Assembly: GCA_964434165.1 (NCBI GenBank)
Contig: CAYSUS010000040.1
Coordinates: 3,015 to 67,014 of the forward strand
Reading direction: 5' to 3'
DNA from: CAYSUS01 sp964434165
Lineage (GTDB): Bacteria > Planctomycetota > Planctomycetia > Pirellulales > Thermoguttaceae
Length of the DNA: 64,000 nucleotides
Shown here: positions 8,285-17,456 of the stretch, piece after piece
Layout: each line of letters opens with the position of its first letter
How positions within the stretch are numbered: the stretch's first letter is position 1
Notes under the pieces: model-generated
Databases searched by the model: none
What the model was told of the DNA's origin: nothing
The model's input: only the letters and a program-made list of their open reading frames with translations
Translations under genes and position numbers: made by a program

Positions 8285-8421
8285 ATCGGCCCGCGCCCGG
8301 CTGGCATCCGCACGGTGCGCTCCCCGCACGGCCGGCCACACGAGCCACACGGTTGCAGGCGCCGGCTGACAGGGATAGACTCGCGCTCCAGCAACCCCGC
8401 CTCAACACGAAAGGCATCCCC

Positions 8422-9711
8422 ATGTCCGTGCCGCAGCCACACCTGACTCGCCGCCGGTTCCTCGGTGCCGCGGCGGCCACCGCCGGAGCCATGTCCATGT
8501 CAAGCACGATCGGACGGGGCGCTGAGTCGCCCGACCGGGCGGACCATCCTGCGACCGAACACTTCTGGTATCGCCCGCAACCGGCCGACGTGTTCGTGGA
8601 TTCCCAGCGCGACAACAAGGCCTTCGCTTACACCGCCGACAAGGTCCTGCTCTCGGAGGACAACGCCCACACGTGGCCGCACAGCCACGCATTTCCCGGC
8701 GCCCGGGGCATCACGTTCAGTTGCATCCTGGGCGGCGGCAACGTCTTGTTCGCCACGAGCGAGAAGCTGTACCGCAGTACGGACAACCTGAAGACGATCG
8801 AGCAAGTCACGGTCAAGGATACGCGGGGAAAGGACTACCTTCCGCACAAGCCTCAGAGCCCCGACCTGCCCGGATGGTACTTCCACACGCTCACGGGAAT
8901 CAACACCTGGGAGATCGACGGCCGGGAGATTCTCGTGTGGGGGAACTACTGCAACGTCATCGGCGGCGCCGCGCCGGTGAACATCTACTATTCGACCGAC
9001 CAGGGAAGGACGGTCAAGATCGCGTATACTTTTGGGCAGAACCCGTACTACCGCGACAACGGCCGCGGAGGTGGTGGAAGCACCGGCACGCTGCTCGGCG
9101 ATCCGGACAACCGGGTCATCTGCCGCCACGTCCATTCCGTGGCCTATAACCCGGACGAGAGCGCGTTCTACGCCTGCACCGGAGACCGCACCCGGCCCGA
9201 GGGACCCGAGTGCCACTGGCTCCGCGGTACGTACGACGCCAAGAAGGACCGCTGGGACTGGAAGGTCCTGGTGTCGGACGAGTCGAACACGCGCTACAAG
9301 TCGGGCGGGATCAACTTCGCCGACGGGAAGGTGTACTGGGCGGCCGACGCCAACGGCCCCCAGCCGCACGACCGCGGGATCTTCTGTTGCGATCCGGCCG
9401 ATCTTGCCACGCCCGAGAAGCACACGCGCCTGTTCAACCCCGGCGTGGAGTCGGCGATCATGATCGTCCAGGACGGGGTGATCCTGGCGTCGCACTGCGC
9501 CCCCGCCTCGCCGATGAGCACGGGATTCATCGTGTCGCTCGACATGGGCAAGACCTGGGCCCAGCACGATCTGAAGGAGTTCGGCAAGCGGTCGCCCTGC
9601 CGCTTCCACAGGAAGAACGGCGAAGGTTGGTTCCGGGTGGACTTGAGGAAGAGCTGGGTCACGCCCTCAGAGATGCTGTTCATCAAGCCCAAAAAGGCGG
9701 CAGGCGCGTGA
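8422..9711 (+). CDS. Tat-exported sialidase/BNR-like protein
   Basis: A 429-residue protein from ATG 8422. The N-terminus LTRRRFLGAAAATAGA is a twin-arginine (Tat) signal, so it is exported folded. The mature part begins FWYRPQPADVF and contains repeated blades with DQGRT, SDESNTR and SLDMGKTWAQHDL, the Asp-box (SxDxGxTW) style seen in BNR/sialidase beta-propellers. I see no full sialidase active-site set, so hydrolase activity is not shown. Its neighbours (beta-helix protein, Gfo/Idh/MocA oxidoreductases, PmoA-like protein) suggest glycan handling. Two hairpin repeats follow the stop codon directly. Confidence 0.7.
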   Translation: MSVPQPHLTRRRFLGAAAATAGAMSMSSTIGRGAESPDRADHPATEHFWYRPQPADVFVDSQRDNKAFAYTADKVLLSEDNAHTWPHSHAFPGARGITFSCILGGGNVLFATSEKLYRSTDNLKTIEQVTVKDTRGKDYLPHKPQSPDLPGWYFHTLTGINTWEIDGREILVWGNYCNVIGGAAPVNIYYSTDQGRTVKIAYTFGQNPYYRDNGRGGGGSTGTLLGDPDNRVICRHVHSVAYNPDESAFYACTGDRTRPEGPECHWLRGTYDAKKDRWDWKVLVSDESNTRYKSGGINFADGKVYWAADANGPQPHDRGIFCCDPADLATPEKHTRLFNPGVESAIMIVQDGVILASHCAPASPMSTGFIVSLDMGKTWAQHDLKEFGKRSPCRFHRKNGEGWFRVDLRKSWVTPSEMLFIKPKKAAGA

Positions 9712-9718
9712 CTGGCCC

Positions 9719-9825
9719 CCTGCCCGCTCGTCGGGCAGGTGAACGAGACTGGGAAGCCAGAACGAACACATCGAAGAACCAGACCCCTGCCGGCTTGTCC
9801 GGCAGGTGAATCAGTCTGGGGATGC
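9719..9825 (+). repeat. Two tandem hairpin repeats with compensating stem changes
   Basis: Two related units about 67 bases apart. Unit 1: CTGCCCG-CTCGT-CGGGCAG (9720-9738), then GTGAACGAGACTGGGAAGC. Unit 2: CTGCCGG-CTTGT-CCGGCAG (9787-9805), then GTGAATCAGTCTGGGGATGC. Both have perfect 7-bp stems and 5-base loops, and the stem differs at paired positions (CCCG/CGGG versus CCGG/CCGG). That suggests selection on structure. They lie between the stop at 9711 and the start at 9880; no T tract follows. Confidence 0.7.
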
Positions 9826-9879
9826 GAAGATGCTCGCCCAACACGTGCCTCTCGCGCATTAACTCCAAAGGACCGCCCC

Positions 9880-11558
9880 ATGACACGCCTCCATTGCCGT
9901 GCGCTGAACGCCGCATTCTTCGCCTTGATCTACGTCCAGGCAGCGCTCTTCGCCGCAGCAGAAGCAGGAGCCGAGGGTGAAGGCCCGTTTGCCATCCCCA
10001 CGTTTCATTGCCTGGGGCTCTACTGGTCGCCAGAGGGCGGGGCCGCGGGCAAAGAAGTCGCGGTCCGCTATCGGCCCCAGGGCGCGACCCACTGGAGCGA
10101 GGGGTTGCCCATGCGCTACAACCCCATCCCCGGCACGGACAACGACCTGACCGACNNNNNNNNNNCCGGGGCAGCATCGTGCATCTGGCGCCGGGCACCA
10201 CGTACGAGATCGAGCTCACGCTCGCCGGGACGGCGACCACCGCCCGGCTGACCGCGACGACCTGGAAGGAGGAGTTCCCGGTCGGCCAGGCAGTTCGAAT
10301 CACGGATCGCGAGACGCCGCTGGCGATCACCGAGTCGGGCACGCCCGGCGCGTGGCGTGTCTATGACGGACGGGGCGCTACCATCGACGTGGGCCACAAG
10401 CACGACACGTGCATCACGATCGACGCCTCCCACGTGATCGTCCGGGGCTTCACGCTCAAAGGCGCCGGCACGGCCAATGCCAGGCGGAAGTCGATCATCG
10501 GCGCCATTCGCATCGACGGGGGCCACGATATCGTCATCGAGGACTGCGACGTTTCGGATTGGGGACAGCTCAATCGGGAGCGCGGCTTCGGATACAACAT
10601 GGACTCGGCCATCCTGTCGCGAAGTGCCGACCTGAAGCGCCTGGTCGTCCAGCGGTGCAAGCTGCACCACCCGACCTTCGACGGCAGCACCTGGTACGAG
10701 CCCGAGTACCCCACGCACACCCGGGGGCCCCAGTGCATCTCGCTGTTCAACACGGCGGGCAACCACGTGATCCGGTACAACGAGTGCTACTCTGACTTGG
10801 AGCACATGTACAACGACGTCATCGGGGGCGGCAGCAACGGCAGCTTCCGCGGCTCGCCCGGGCCCGACTCGGACATCTACGGCAATCTCGTCAGCCACTG
10901 CTGGGACGACGGCCTGGAAGTGGAGGGCGGCAATCGCAACACGCGCGTGTGGGGCAACTTCATCACGCAGTCGATGATGATGATCGGCAACGCGGCCACG
11001 TCGATCGGACCTCTCTACGTTTGGCGCAACGTGAGCGGCCGCAGCCAGTGGAAGCCGGACTACCACGGCGGATACTTCCTCAAGATGGGCTTCGCCGGGG
11101 GCGAGAAGTGGATGACCGGCCACCAGTACATCTTCCACAACACGATGTTCCGGGCGGACGAGTGGCTGCCGAAGGGAGGCCTCGGCGGCAATCGCATCGT
11201 CAAACACACGGTCTCGCGAAACAACATCCTTCACGTGCGATCGCCCGAGGACCGCAGCATCAGCGAGGCCAGACAGAACGTCGACAACGACTTCGACTAC
11301 GACCTGTATAGCGGGAGGGTCCCGGAAGGCCACGAGGCCCACGGCGTGCGCGGCGAGCCGATCTACGCCGCTGGCGCAGGCTACGATCCGGAGACTAGGA
11401 CCGGCCGGTTCCAACTCGCCCCGGAAAGCCCGGGCGCGGGCGCCGCGGAGCCGATCCCCAACTTCGGCGACGGCTTCAGGGGCGAGGCCCCCGACGTCGG
11501 CGCACATCAACGCGGGGCCCCGCCCATGCGATTCGGCGTGGGGTCGCAAGACCAGTAG
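9880..11558 (+). CDS. Secreted right-handed beta-helix protein, interrupted by an assembly gap
   Basis: Starts at ATG 9880 (AAAGGA about 7 bases upstream) with a signal peptide through ALFAAAEAGA. Ten N at 10156-10165 split it: the upstream frame is 9880-based and the downstream frame differs. If the true gap is 2 modulo 3 (for example 11 bases) the gene is one open frame of about 559 codons. Downstream, RGSIVHLAPGTTYEIEL is a short beta domain, followed by a right-handed beta-helix with DGRGATIDVGHKHDTCI, ASHVIVRGFTLKGAG and GGHDIVIEDCDVSDWG. These are the repeated coils of pectate-lyase-like or polysaccharide-binding proteins. I infer an extracytoplasmic polysaccharide-active or polysaccharide-binding role; no catalytic residues were assigned. 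Confidence 0.75.
10156..10165. other. Assembly gap (10 N) inside the beta-helix gene
   Basis: A run of ten N. Flanking coding sequence (codons ending ACC GAC, resuming CGG GGC AGC) is in frame only if the real gap is 2 modulo 3. Ten is therefore a placeholder and not a measured length. Confidence 0.95.
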
Positions 11559-11614
11559 AGCGCTGCAAGAGCCGCCGCGCGGCGAGCCGGTCACTCCAAA
11601 TCGGCCCCGCACCA

Positions 11615-11623
11615 TGCTACACT
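11615..11623 (+). promoter_or_regulatory. Extended -10 element upstream of the Tat oxidoreductase gene
   Basis: TGC followed by TACACT (11618-11623) matches an extended -10 (TGn plus hexamer), about 107 bases before the start at 11730. No clear -35 is present, which extended -10 promoters tolerate. Confidence 0.35.
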
Positions 11624-11729
11624 GGTCGGATCGTGCGGCTTCCGGAACCCGGCGCACTCGGGCCGGGCGGCCCACGGCGCAGACCCCGCAGACGCGCCCT
11701 GCCAAGCAACCCTACCAAGGAGATTGACC

Positions 11730-13106
11730 ATGAGCGACACCCCCAGCCCCTTGACGTCCCGCCGCGGGTTCCTTCGCCGTGGCGGCCGGGTGGCGGCGGC
11801 CTCGGCCCTGGCCGGCTTGGCCCTCCCGCGCGTCCACGCCGCCGAAGACAACACGCTGCGCCTTGCCTTGATCGGCTGCGGCGGCCGGGGGACCGGGGCG
11901 GCGGCCGACGCCATGTCGGTCAAGCAGGGGCCCGTCAAGCTGATCGCCATGGCCGACGTCTTCGACCATCGGGTGCGGAATAGCCTGGGGAATCTCAACA
12001 AGCGGTTCACCGACCAGGTCGACGTGCCCAAGGAGCGGCAGTTCGTGGGCTTCGACGCCTACCAGAAGGCGATGGACTGCCTCAAGCCGGGCGACATTGC
12101 CATCTTCGCCTCGCCGCTGGCCTTCCGCTGGGTGCACTACGGCTACGCCATCAAGAAGGGGCTGCACGTGTTCATGGAGAAGCCGCTGACGGCCGACGGC
12201 CCCACCTCCCGGCGCATGCTCAAGCTCGCCGAGGAAGGGACCGCAAGGAACCTCAAGGCCGGCGTCGGACTCATGTCCCGCCACAGCCGGCACCTGGAGC
12301 AGCTTCACGAGAAGATCGCCGACGGGGCCATCGGCGACATCGTGACCATGCGGGCCTATCGGATGCACGGCCCCCTGGGGTCGGCCTTCTCCAAGCGATG
12401 GCCCGGCCAGCCCAGCGAGCTGCTGTGGCAGATCCAGCGGTTCCACAGCTTCCTGTGGGCCAGCGGCGGTTGCTACAACGACTTCTACATCCACGTCATC
12501 GACCACTGCTGCTGGATGAAGGACGCTTGGCCGGTCAAGGCCCAGTCGCTGGGCGGTCGCCACTACCGGATGGACAGCGTCGATCAGAATTTCGACAACT
12601 ACGCGGTGGAGTACATCTTCGCCGACGGGGCCCGGCTAATCATGGACGGGCGCTGCGTGCCCGGGGCCCACACGATCTACTCTAGCTACGCGCACGGGAC
12701 CAAGGGGAGCGCCGTCGTCTCCCGGGCCGGCGACTGCGGCGCGCCTTCCAGCATCTACCAGGGCCAGAGGCCGGAGCGTTCGGAGATGACCTGGCAGTCC
12801 GCCGCCCCCGGCGGCGAGGGCAACCCGTATCAGAACGAGTGGAACGACCTGGTCGGCGCGATCCGCAGCGACAAGCCCTACAACGAGGTCGAGCGCGGCG
12901 TGATGGCCAGCGCGGTCAGCTCGCTGGGCCGCCGGGCGGCCCACACGGCCAAGGAGATCACGCTGGAGCAGTTCCTCAAGTGCGAGCACGAGTTCGCGCC
13001 GGGGGCCGACGAGTTCACGATGGACTCGCCCGCCCCGATCCGGGCGGACGACGAGGGCAAATACCCTATTCCCATGCCCGGCATCGTCACCGACCGGGAG
13101 TATTGA
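11730..13106 (+). CDS. Tat-exported Gfo/Idh/MocA-family oxidoreductase
   Basis: A 458-residue protein from ATG 11730, with AAGGAG 7 bases upstream. The N-terminus TSRRGFLRRGGRVAAASA is a twin-arginine export signal, common in planctomycete members of this family. A Rossmann NAD(P)-binding fold follows with RLALIGCGGRGTGAAA, and the Lys of FMEKPLTADGP corresponds to the conserved EKP motif that positions the nicotinamide and substrate. The C-terminal half is the substrate-binding alpha/beta domain. These enzymes oxidise or reduce sugars and cyclitols; the substrate here is unknown. It follows the beta-helix gene and converges on a second family member at 13192, suggesting a shared sugar pathway. 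Confidence 0.85.
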   Translation: MSDTPSPLTSRRGFLRRGGRVAAASALAGLALPRVHAAEDNTLRLALIGCGGRGTGAAADAMSVKQGPVKLIAMADVFDHRVRNSLGNLNKRFTDQVDVPKERQFVGFDAYQKAMDCLKPGDIAIFASPLAFRWVHYGYAIKKGLHVFMEKPLTADGPTSRRMLKLAEEGTARNLKAGVGLMSRHSRHLEQLHEKIADGAIGDIVTMRAYRMHGPLGSAFSKRWPGQPSELLWQIQRFHSFLWASGGCYNDFYIHVIDHCCWMKDAWPVKAQSLGGRHYRMDSVDQNFDNYAVEYIFADGARLIMDGRCVPGAHTIYSSYAHGTKGSAVVSRAGDCGAPSSIYQGQRPERSEMTWQSAAPGGEGNPYQNEWNDLVGAIRSDKPYNEVERGVMASAVSSLGRRAAHTAKEITLEQFLKCEHEFAPGADEFTMDSPAPIRADDEGKYPIPMPGIVTDREY

Positions 13107-13120
13107 GGAGGAGCTCGATC

Positions 13121-13178
13121 CCCGCAGCGTCAGCGAGGGGGCGCGGCAGACCGACGCATCCCTCGCTAACGCTTTGGG
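13121..13178. repeat. GAAGCCCG-type hairpin repeat between convergent genes
   Basis: CCCTCGCTAACGCTTTGGG (13160-13178) is an inverted copy of the sequence at 13121-13139, matching 16 of 19 positions, with a loop of about 20 bases. It lies between the convergent stops at 13106 and 13192 and probably acts as a two-way terminator. A longer, better-conserved member is at 61476-61573. Confidence 0.65.
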
Positions 13179-13191
13179 CTTCAGTAGTGCA

Positions 13192-14373
13192 CTAGTACGT
13201 CTTCACCGCGACGGCGGCGCCGTGCCGGTCGGCGGAGAGATAGGCGCTGTACATCGTGGAGATGGAGTCGGCCCCCAGGTGCAGACCGCTCTCGGGCTCC
13301 TCGCCGTAGGCGATGGTGCGGTAGAAGGCCTCGATCTCCTGCGGGTAGCCGGTGAACCAGTCCTCGTCCGGCGAGGTGCAGACCCAGCCCTGCTTCGTGC
13401 CGATCTTCTCCACCGTGTAGATGTCGCGGAAGTACTCCTCGCGGGGATTGTAGGTCATCATCGCCGTGTTGGGATTGATGTTGCACACCGTGCGGTGGTT
13501 GGTGGCGCAGACCTCCAGCCAGTTGTGGATGCCGCCCAGCACGATGTCCGAGGTGAGCAGCGTGCCGATCGTGCCGTCCTCGAACTCCACGTGCATCATG
13601 GCGAAGTCGTCGATGTCGTAGTAGTCCTTGCGGATGTGGCCGGCGTCCTGGAAGGCCGGCAGCCGGGTGAGGGCGTGCGTGCGGGCCGAGACGCTCTTGG
13701 GGCGAATGGGCTGACCGTTGCGAACGCGTCCCTCGACGCGCTTGAGGTACAGCGCGGCGGTCAACGGGTGGCAGCCCTTGCCGATGAGCACGCCGCCGCC
13801 GCAGCGGGCCGAATAGGCATAATCGACCGAGTGCGAGCCGCTGTGGGCCTCCTCGCCGTGGATCCAGAGGATCTGGCCACCGGTCTTCTCCAGGATCTCG
13901 CGCTCCTTCTGGATCGACGGGGCGTAGACCCAGTTCTCGGCGTACAGGAGTCGCGCGTCGCTGGCCTGCTCGGCCTCGATCACCTTCTCCACGTTGTCCA
14001 GGGCCGTATGGAGGGCGACCTGCTTGTCCGCGCGGTCCCAGTGGAAATCGGGGGAGCCGTCGCCGAAGTAGCCGGTCAGCGGCTTCTCGCAGATCACGAA
14101 CCTGTCGCGACGGAGGGCCTCGATGGAGATGGGGGCGTGGGCGACCGGGGGCGTGCAAACGTGGACCGCGTCCACCTCGTCCAAGAGCGGCTCGAGGCGG
14201 TCGAAGAAGCGGATCCCTCTCTTGGCGGCGTACTCCTGCCCCTGCTCGGCGTTGATCGTGTGGACGCCGACGACCTCGACGTTCGTGCCGTGGACCTTAC
14301 GGAGGGCCTCGTAGTGGAACGTGGCCGAGAAACCCGCGCCCACGATCCCGGTGCGCACCGTCTTCTTCTGCAT
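13192..14373 (-). CDS. Gfo/Idh/MocA-family oxidoreductase (cytoplasmic)
   Basis: A 393-residue protein from ATG 14373. Unlike its convergent neighbour it has no export signal and starts directly with the Rossmann motif VRTGIVGAGFSATFHYEAL. The EKP motif is at VICEKPLTGYFG near residue 112. Later motifs include YAENWVYAPS and GGGVLIGKGCHPLTA, where the conserved K/H residues of the C-terminal substrate domain lie. It should be an NAD(P)-dependent sugar or inositol dehydrogenase; I cannot name the substrate. The ribosome site is weak, and an upstream in-frame start at 14478 would add 35 low-complexity residues, so 14373 is preferred. Confidence 0.85.
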   Translation of the reverse strand: MQKKTVRTGIVGAGFSATFHYEALRKVHGTNVEVVGVHTINAEQGQEYAAKRGIRFFDRLEPLLDEVDAVHVCTPPVAHAPISIEALRRDRFVICEKPLTGYFGDGSPDFHWDRADKQVALHTALDNVEKVIEAEQASDARLLYAENWVYAPSIQKEREILEKTGGQILWIHGEEAHSGSHSVDYAYSARCGGGVLIGKGCHPLTAALYLKRVEGRVRNGQPIRPKSVSARTHALTRLPAFQDAGHIRKDYYDIDDFAMMHVEFEDGTIGTLLTSDIVLGGIHNWLEVCATNHRTVCNINPNTAMMTYNPREEYFRDIYTVEKIGTKQGWVCTSPDEDWFTGYPQEIEAFYRTIAYGEEPESGLHLGADSISTMYSAYLSADRHGAAVAVKTY

Positions 14374-14490
14374 GACTTGCGGCGACTCCCAGCGGAAGGA
14401 GGAGAACAATGCCCTCCGGCCGTCCCGGGGGGCAGGCCGACAGTCTATCCGCTCGAGGCGGCCCGCGGCAAGTGGCACCCGACCCCCGCG

Positions 14491-15483
14491 CTACTGGAGC
14501 TCGCTGGCGTCGATCGCCAGCCCGTCCTTGCGATTGCCCAGCCGGCGGAAGGTCTCGCGGTCGATCGCGTAGCTCAGCGGCTGAACGTGGCCGTCGCAGA
14601 ACACGAAGTTGCAGGCCGACGCGTGCGCGGACCCGAAGATCCACTGGTTGGTCACGCCGGGCGTGTCCTGGCGCGGGCCCTTGTGGTCGGGGTTCGTGGT
14701 CCGGTACATGTCGTTGTCGTACCCGACGTACATGTTCTCGTTGTCCGAGGGATCGCTCCCCGTCATGTACGTGTCGGGGTTGACGTACTTCTCGCCGATG
14801 AGAATCGTGTTGCTCGACCCGTCGCGGACCTTGGCCATGCTGACCTCGCTCCGCTCGTAGGCAATACCCGTGTGCTTGGCGAGGCTCTCCGCGTGGTCGC
14901 GCCAGGTCTGCCAGTCGGGGTTGTCGCCGGTCTCCAGGTCGGGCGGACCGGCGAAGATCTCGTTGGCCCGCTGGTCGCCGCAGTTGATCGCGTAGTCGCT
15001 GCGCCCGCCTGTCGGGATGCGCATCGACGTGGAGCTGGCCGTCTTGTAGTTGCTGTGATAGTCGGGAAACGCCGCGGGGCGCCGTCGCGTGGGGCAGTAG
15101 AACGTGGCGATCGGCGTCTGGCAGCGGGCGATGATGGCGTCGGTCCGCTCCTGTCCCGACAGGCCCAGGCCCGCGTCCCGCAGGTTGGTCTGCTCGAGGT
15201 AGTCGAGGACGTTGAAGGCCCAGCCGCCCGGCTGCTCGATCCCCGTGCCGCGCTCCGGCTCGCCGATCCATGTCCAGCCCCAGCCGCCGGAGGGGAACCT
15301 CTGGAAGGCCTCGTGGTGGTTCAGCACCGCCAGCCCGAGCTGCTTCAGGTTGTTCTGACACTGCGACCGCCGACCTGCCTCGCGGGCCGACTGCACGGCG
15401 GGGAGCAACAGCGAGATGAGAATGCCAATGATGGTGATTACGACCAGCAGCTCGACGAGCGTGAAACCGCGGATTCTGCGCAT
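14491..15483 (-). CDS. Prepilin-like DUF1559 family protein
   Basis: A 330-residue protein from ATG 15483 with GGGGGTG upstream. It begins MRRIRGFTLVELLVVITIIG, a type IV prepilin/pseudopilin signal cut by a prepilin peptidase after the Gly and methylated at Phe, followed by the hydrophobic helix. Then AREAGRRSQCQNNLKQLGLA opens the DUF1559 domain. Near the C-terminus HASACNFVFCDG fits the planctomycete H-x9-DG sorting-like motif. DUF1559 proteins are numerous in Planctomycetes and are thought to form extracellular fibres or envelope structures; this copy's role is unknown. The start is close to the divergent surE region. Confidence 0.85.
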   Translation of the reverse strand: MRRIRGFTLVELLVVITIIGILISLLLPAVQSAREAGRRSQCQNNLKQLGLAVLNHHEAFQRFPSGGWGWTWIGEPERGTGIEQPGGWAFNVLDYLEQTNLRDAGLGLSGQERTDAIIARCQTPIATFYCPTRRRPAAFPDYHSNYKTASSTSMRIPTGGRSDYAINCGDQRANEIFAGPPDLETGDNPDWQTWRDHAESLAKHTGIAYERSEVSMAKVRDGSSNTILIGEKYVNPDTYMTGSDPSDNENMYVGYDNDMYRTTNPDHKGPRQDTPGVTNQWIFGSAHASACNFVFCDGHVQPLSYAIDRETFRRLGNRKDGLAIDASELQ

Positions 15484-15572
15484 AACCCACCCCCGGGAAA
15501 GGCTTGCCCCTGACCAGTGTGGCAGCACGGGGCGGGCGTGTCAAGATGACGGCGAAGGCCCGGGACGAGCCA

Positions 15573-15605
15573 AGACCTCCGAGGTCCGCGAGACTTCGGA
15601 AGTCT
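15573..15605. repeat. 33-nt double-palindrome repeat, copy 2
   Basis: AGACCTCCGAGGTCC (15573-15587), GCG, then AGACTTCGGAAGTCT (15591-15605). The second half is a perfect 7-bp inverted repeat around one G. It sits in the divergent region between the DUF1559 gene and surE, just upstream of the surE promoter. Confidence 0.8.
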
Positions 15606-15617
15606 GGCGTCGGCGGA

Positions 15618-15646
15618 TTGCCGCGCGCACCCGGCCCCGATATATT
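15618..15646 (+). promoter_or_regulatory. Probable promoter of surE
   Basis: TTGCCG (15618-15623) and TATATT (15641-15646) are separated by 17 bases. The start codon is at 15709, about 62 bases beyond the -10. Confidence 0.5.
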
Positions 15647-15708
15647 GAGATCGTTAGCACCCGCGCGGTGTCCGCAGCCTGCTCTCCGATGGAAGAAATC
15701 GTGCCCCC

Positions 15709-16596
15709 GTGCTCATCCTTCTGACCAACGACGATGGTATCTACGCCCCCGGCCTGGCGGCCATGGGACAGGAGCTGCGCGGGCTGGGCGAGGTCTGTCT
15801 GGTCGCGCCCGCCACGGAGCAAAGCGGCGTGGGCCATTCGATTACTTACCTCACCCCGTTGATCGTCAAAGAGGTCTTCCACGGGGAGGAGCACTGGGGT
15901 TGGGCCGTCGAGGGCAGTCCGGCCGACTGCGTCAAACTCGGCATCACCCGGCTCTGCCCCCGCACGCCCGACCTGGTGGTCAGCGGCATCAATTCGGGAT
16001 TGAACGCGGGCATCAACGTGCTTTACTCGGGCACGGTCGCTGCGGCCATCGAAGGGGCCTTCTTCGGGGTCACGAGCATCGCGGTGTCGCTGGAGTACAA
16101 CGAGCACGCGCGGTTCGACCTCGCCGCGCGGATCGCCGCCGAGGTGATCGGCCAGACGCTCGGGCAGAAAGGCCCCGATCCCCAGCTCTACAACGTGAAC
16201 ATCCCGACGGCGGCCGTGGAGGCCGCGCCCGAGGTCCGCGTCGTGCCCATGGACGTCAATCGCTACGGGGACCGGTTCGAGAAGCGGACCGATCCGTGGG
16301 GACGCGATTATTACTGGGCTACGGGCGGACCCCCGCCCGTGACCAAGGAACGTGAGACCGACCTTTCCGCGCTGGCCAAGGGCTGCGTGTCGGTGACGCC
16401 CCTGCACTATGACATGACCAGCCGGCAAGCCCTGGACGCGATGGTGGACTGGCAGTACACCCTCCCGCGCGCGATCGCCGACGCCCCGTCTCTCCCGGCG
16501 GCGCCCCAGCGCCCGCTCGTCAAGCCGCGCCGAACTCGCGAGGACCTGGCAGGCGGCGAATCGACCGGGGAGGAGAGCGCCCGGGCCAAAGCCTGA
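15709..16596 (+). CDS. surE: 5'/3'-nucleotidase SurE
   Basis: A 295-residue protein from GTG 15709. The N-terminus MLILLTNDDGIYAPGL has the N-D-D-G metal-binding motif of SurE, followed by VVAPATEQSGVGHS-like sequence (here LVAPATEQSGVGHSIT) and SGINSGLNAGINVLYSGTV, both SurE signatures. The divalent-metal enzyme removes phosphate from nucleoside monophosphates and short polyphosphates, generally in stationary phase. The usual domain is about 250 residues; the extra 35-40 residues at the C-terminus are Pro/Arg/Glu-rich and probably disordered. The GTG is preferred because the conserved LLTNDDG follows within four residues. A GGAAG about 13 bases upstream is a slightly distant ribosome site. 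Confidence 0.9.
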   Translation: MLILLTNDDGIYAPGLAAMGQELRGLGEVCLVAPATEQSGVGHSITYLTPLIVKEVFHGEEHWGWAVEGSPADCVKLGITRLCPRTPDLVVSGINSGLNAGINVLYSGTVAAAIEGAFFGVTSIAVSLEYNEHARFDLAARIAAEVIGQTLGQKGPDPQLYNVNIPTAAVEAAPEVRVVPMDVNRYGDRFEKRTDPWGRDYYWATGGPPPVTKERETDLSALAKGCVSVTPLHYDMTSRQALDAMVDWQYTLPRAIADAPSLPAAPQRPLVKPRRTREDLAGGESTGEESARAKA

Positions 16597-16701
16597 GGTT
16601 GGGTTGAATCGGCGAGGCCGGCGTGGAATGGCCCGGAGTCCTGCCACAACAGACTTTGGAAGGGCAATCCACGTTTCTCCCCTGCGGAAAGGACAAACGC
16701 C

Positions 16702-17262
16702 ATGCGTTGTGTCGCCTCGATCATCTCGCTTGCCCTGCTCGTGCTGTGCGGCTGTGGCGAGCCCTCCGGTGCCAAGCCCGGTGCGGGCAAGCCCGCAGAG
16801 CCGAAAGCGGCCGCCGCGCGCAACCTTCCGCCCCTGCCGGACGCAGCCAAGCCCGCTGCGCAGGCAGGGGCGAGCAAGATGGCATCGGGGATTCTCCGCT
16901 CCAACCAGCCGGCAACCGAAGGTCCCCCGCCGGTCCGAGAGAAGGCGGTCGTGGGAGTGGGGAAGCGGGGCCGCGACTACGGGCCGGGCGTGATTACCAC
17001 GCCGATCTCCGTTTACTTCAAGGCCCCGCAGATGCTCGTCTTCAACGTGAAGATCCCGGCGGCCATGAACCTCTACTACGGCGTCCACGGCCACTTCCCG
17101 AAGACCCAGGAGGAGTTCATGCAGAAGATCATTAAGGAGAACATGATCGAGCTGCCCGAGCTCCCCCCCGGCGCCCGATATGCCTACGACGCCGAGAAGG
17201 CCGCCAAGATGAGGCGATACGAGCCGGGTGACCCGCCCCTGATGGTCGAGCGTCCCCGCTGA
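16702..17262 (+). CDS. Hypothetical lipoprotein
   Basis: A 186-residue protein from ATG 16702, with GGAAAGGA upstream. The N-terminus MRCVASIISLALLVLCGCG is a lipoprotein-type signal with Cys at 16 and 18, one of which would be lipidated. A low-complexity Ala/Pro/Lys region (residues about 20-75) follows. The C-terminal half (about 95-175) has a compact segment with MNLYYGVHGHFPKTQEEF and a second segment AYDAEKAAKMRRYEPGD, resembling domains I have seen attached to planctomycete lipoproteins but cannot name. It follows surE on the same strand with a 105-base gap and may be co-transcribed. Function unknown. Confidence 0.7.
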   Translation: MRCVASIISLALLVLCGCGEPSGAKPGAGKPAEPKAAAARNLPPLPDAAKPAAQAGASKMASGILRSNQPATEGPPPVREKAVVGVGKRGRDYGPGVITTPISVYFKAPQMLVFNVKIPAAMNLYYGVHGHFPKTQEEFMQKIIKENMIELPELPPGARYAYDAEKAAKMRRYEPGDPPLMVERPR

Positions 17263-17456
17263 GGTCCGTAGGCCGCGAAAGCGGATGTCCGCGTCAGGCG
17301 CGGTCTGGGGAATGCGGTTTGCTCCGCCTGTCTTGCGGCCCGAATGCCGAGCGGATCGCCGGGCTGATGTTTCAGTTCCTGAACATCGCCCGGCCCTGGA
17401 TGTTGCCTTTCTGGCACGTCCATGCCGTCGGGAGTCCCAAGCCCGGACACGCATCC

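Noticed and set aside
10156..10165. True frameshift in the beta-helix gene
   Set aside because: The break coincides with a run of N, and a gap length of 2 modulo 3 restores the frame.
10288..10302. Second T-loop-like GTTCGAATC
   Set aside because: It is in the beta-helix coding frame with no flanking tRNA structure.
13174..15513. 779-codon plus-strand open frame
   Set aside because: It is antisense to the Gfo oxidoreductase and DUF1559 genes, whose motifs are unambiguous.
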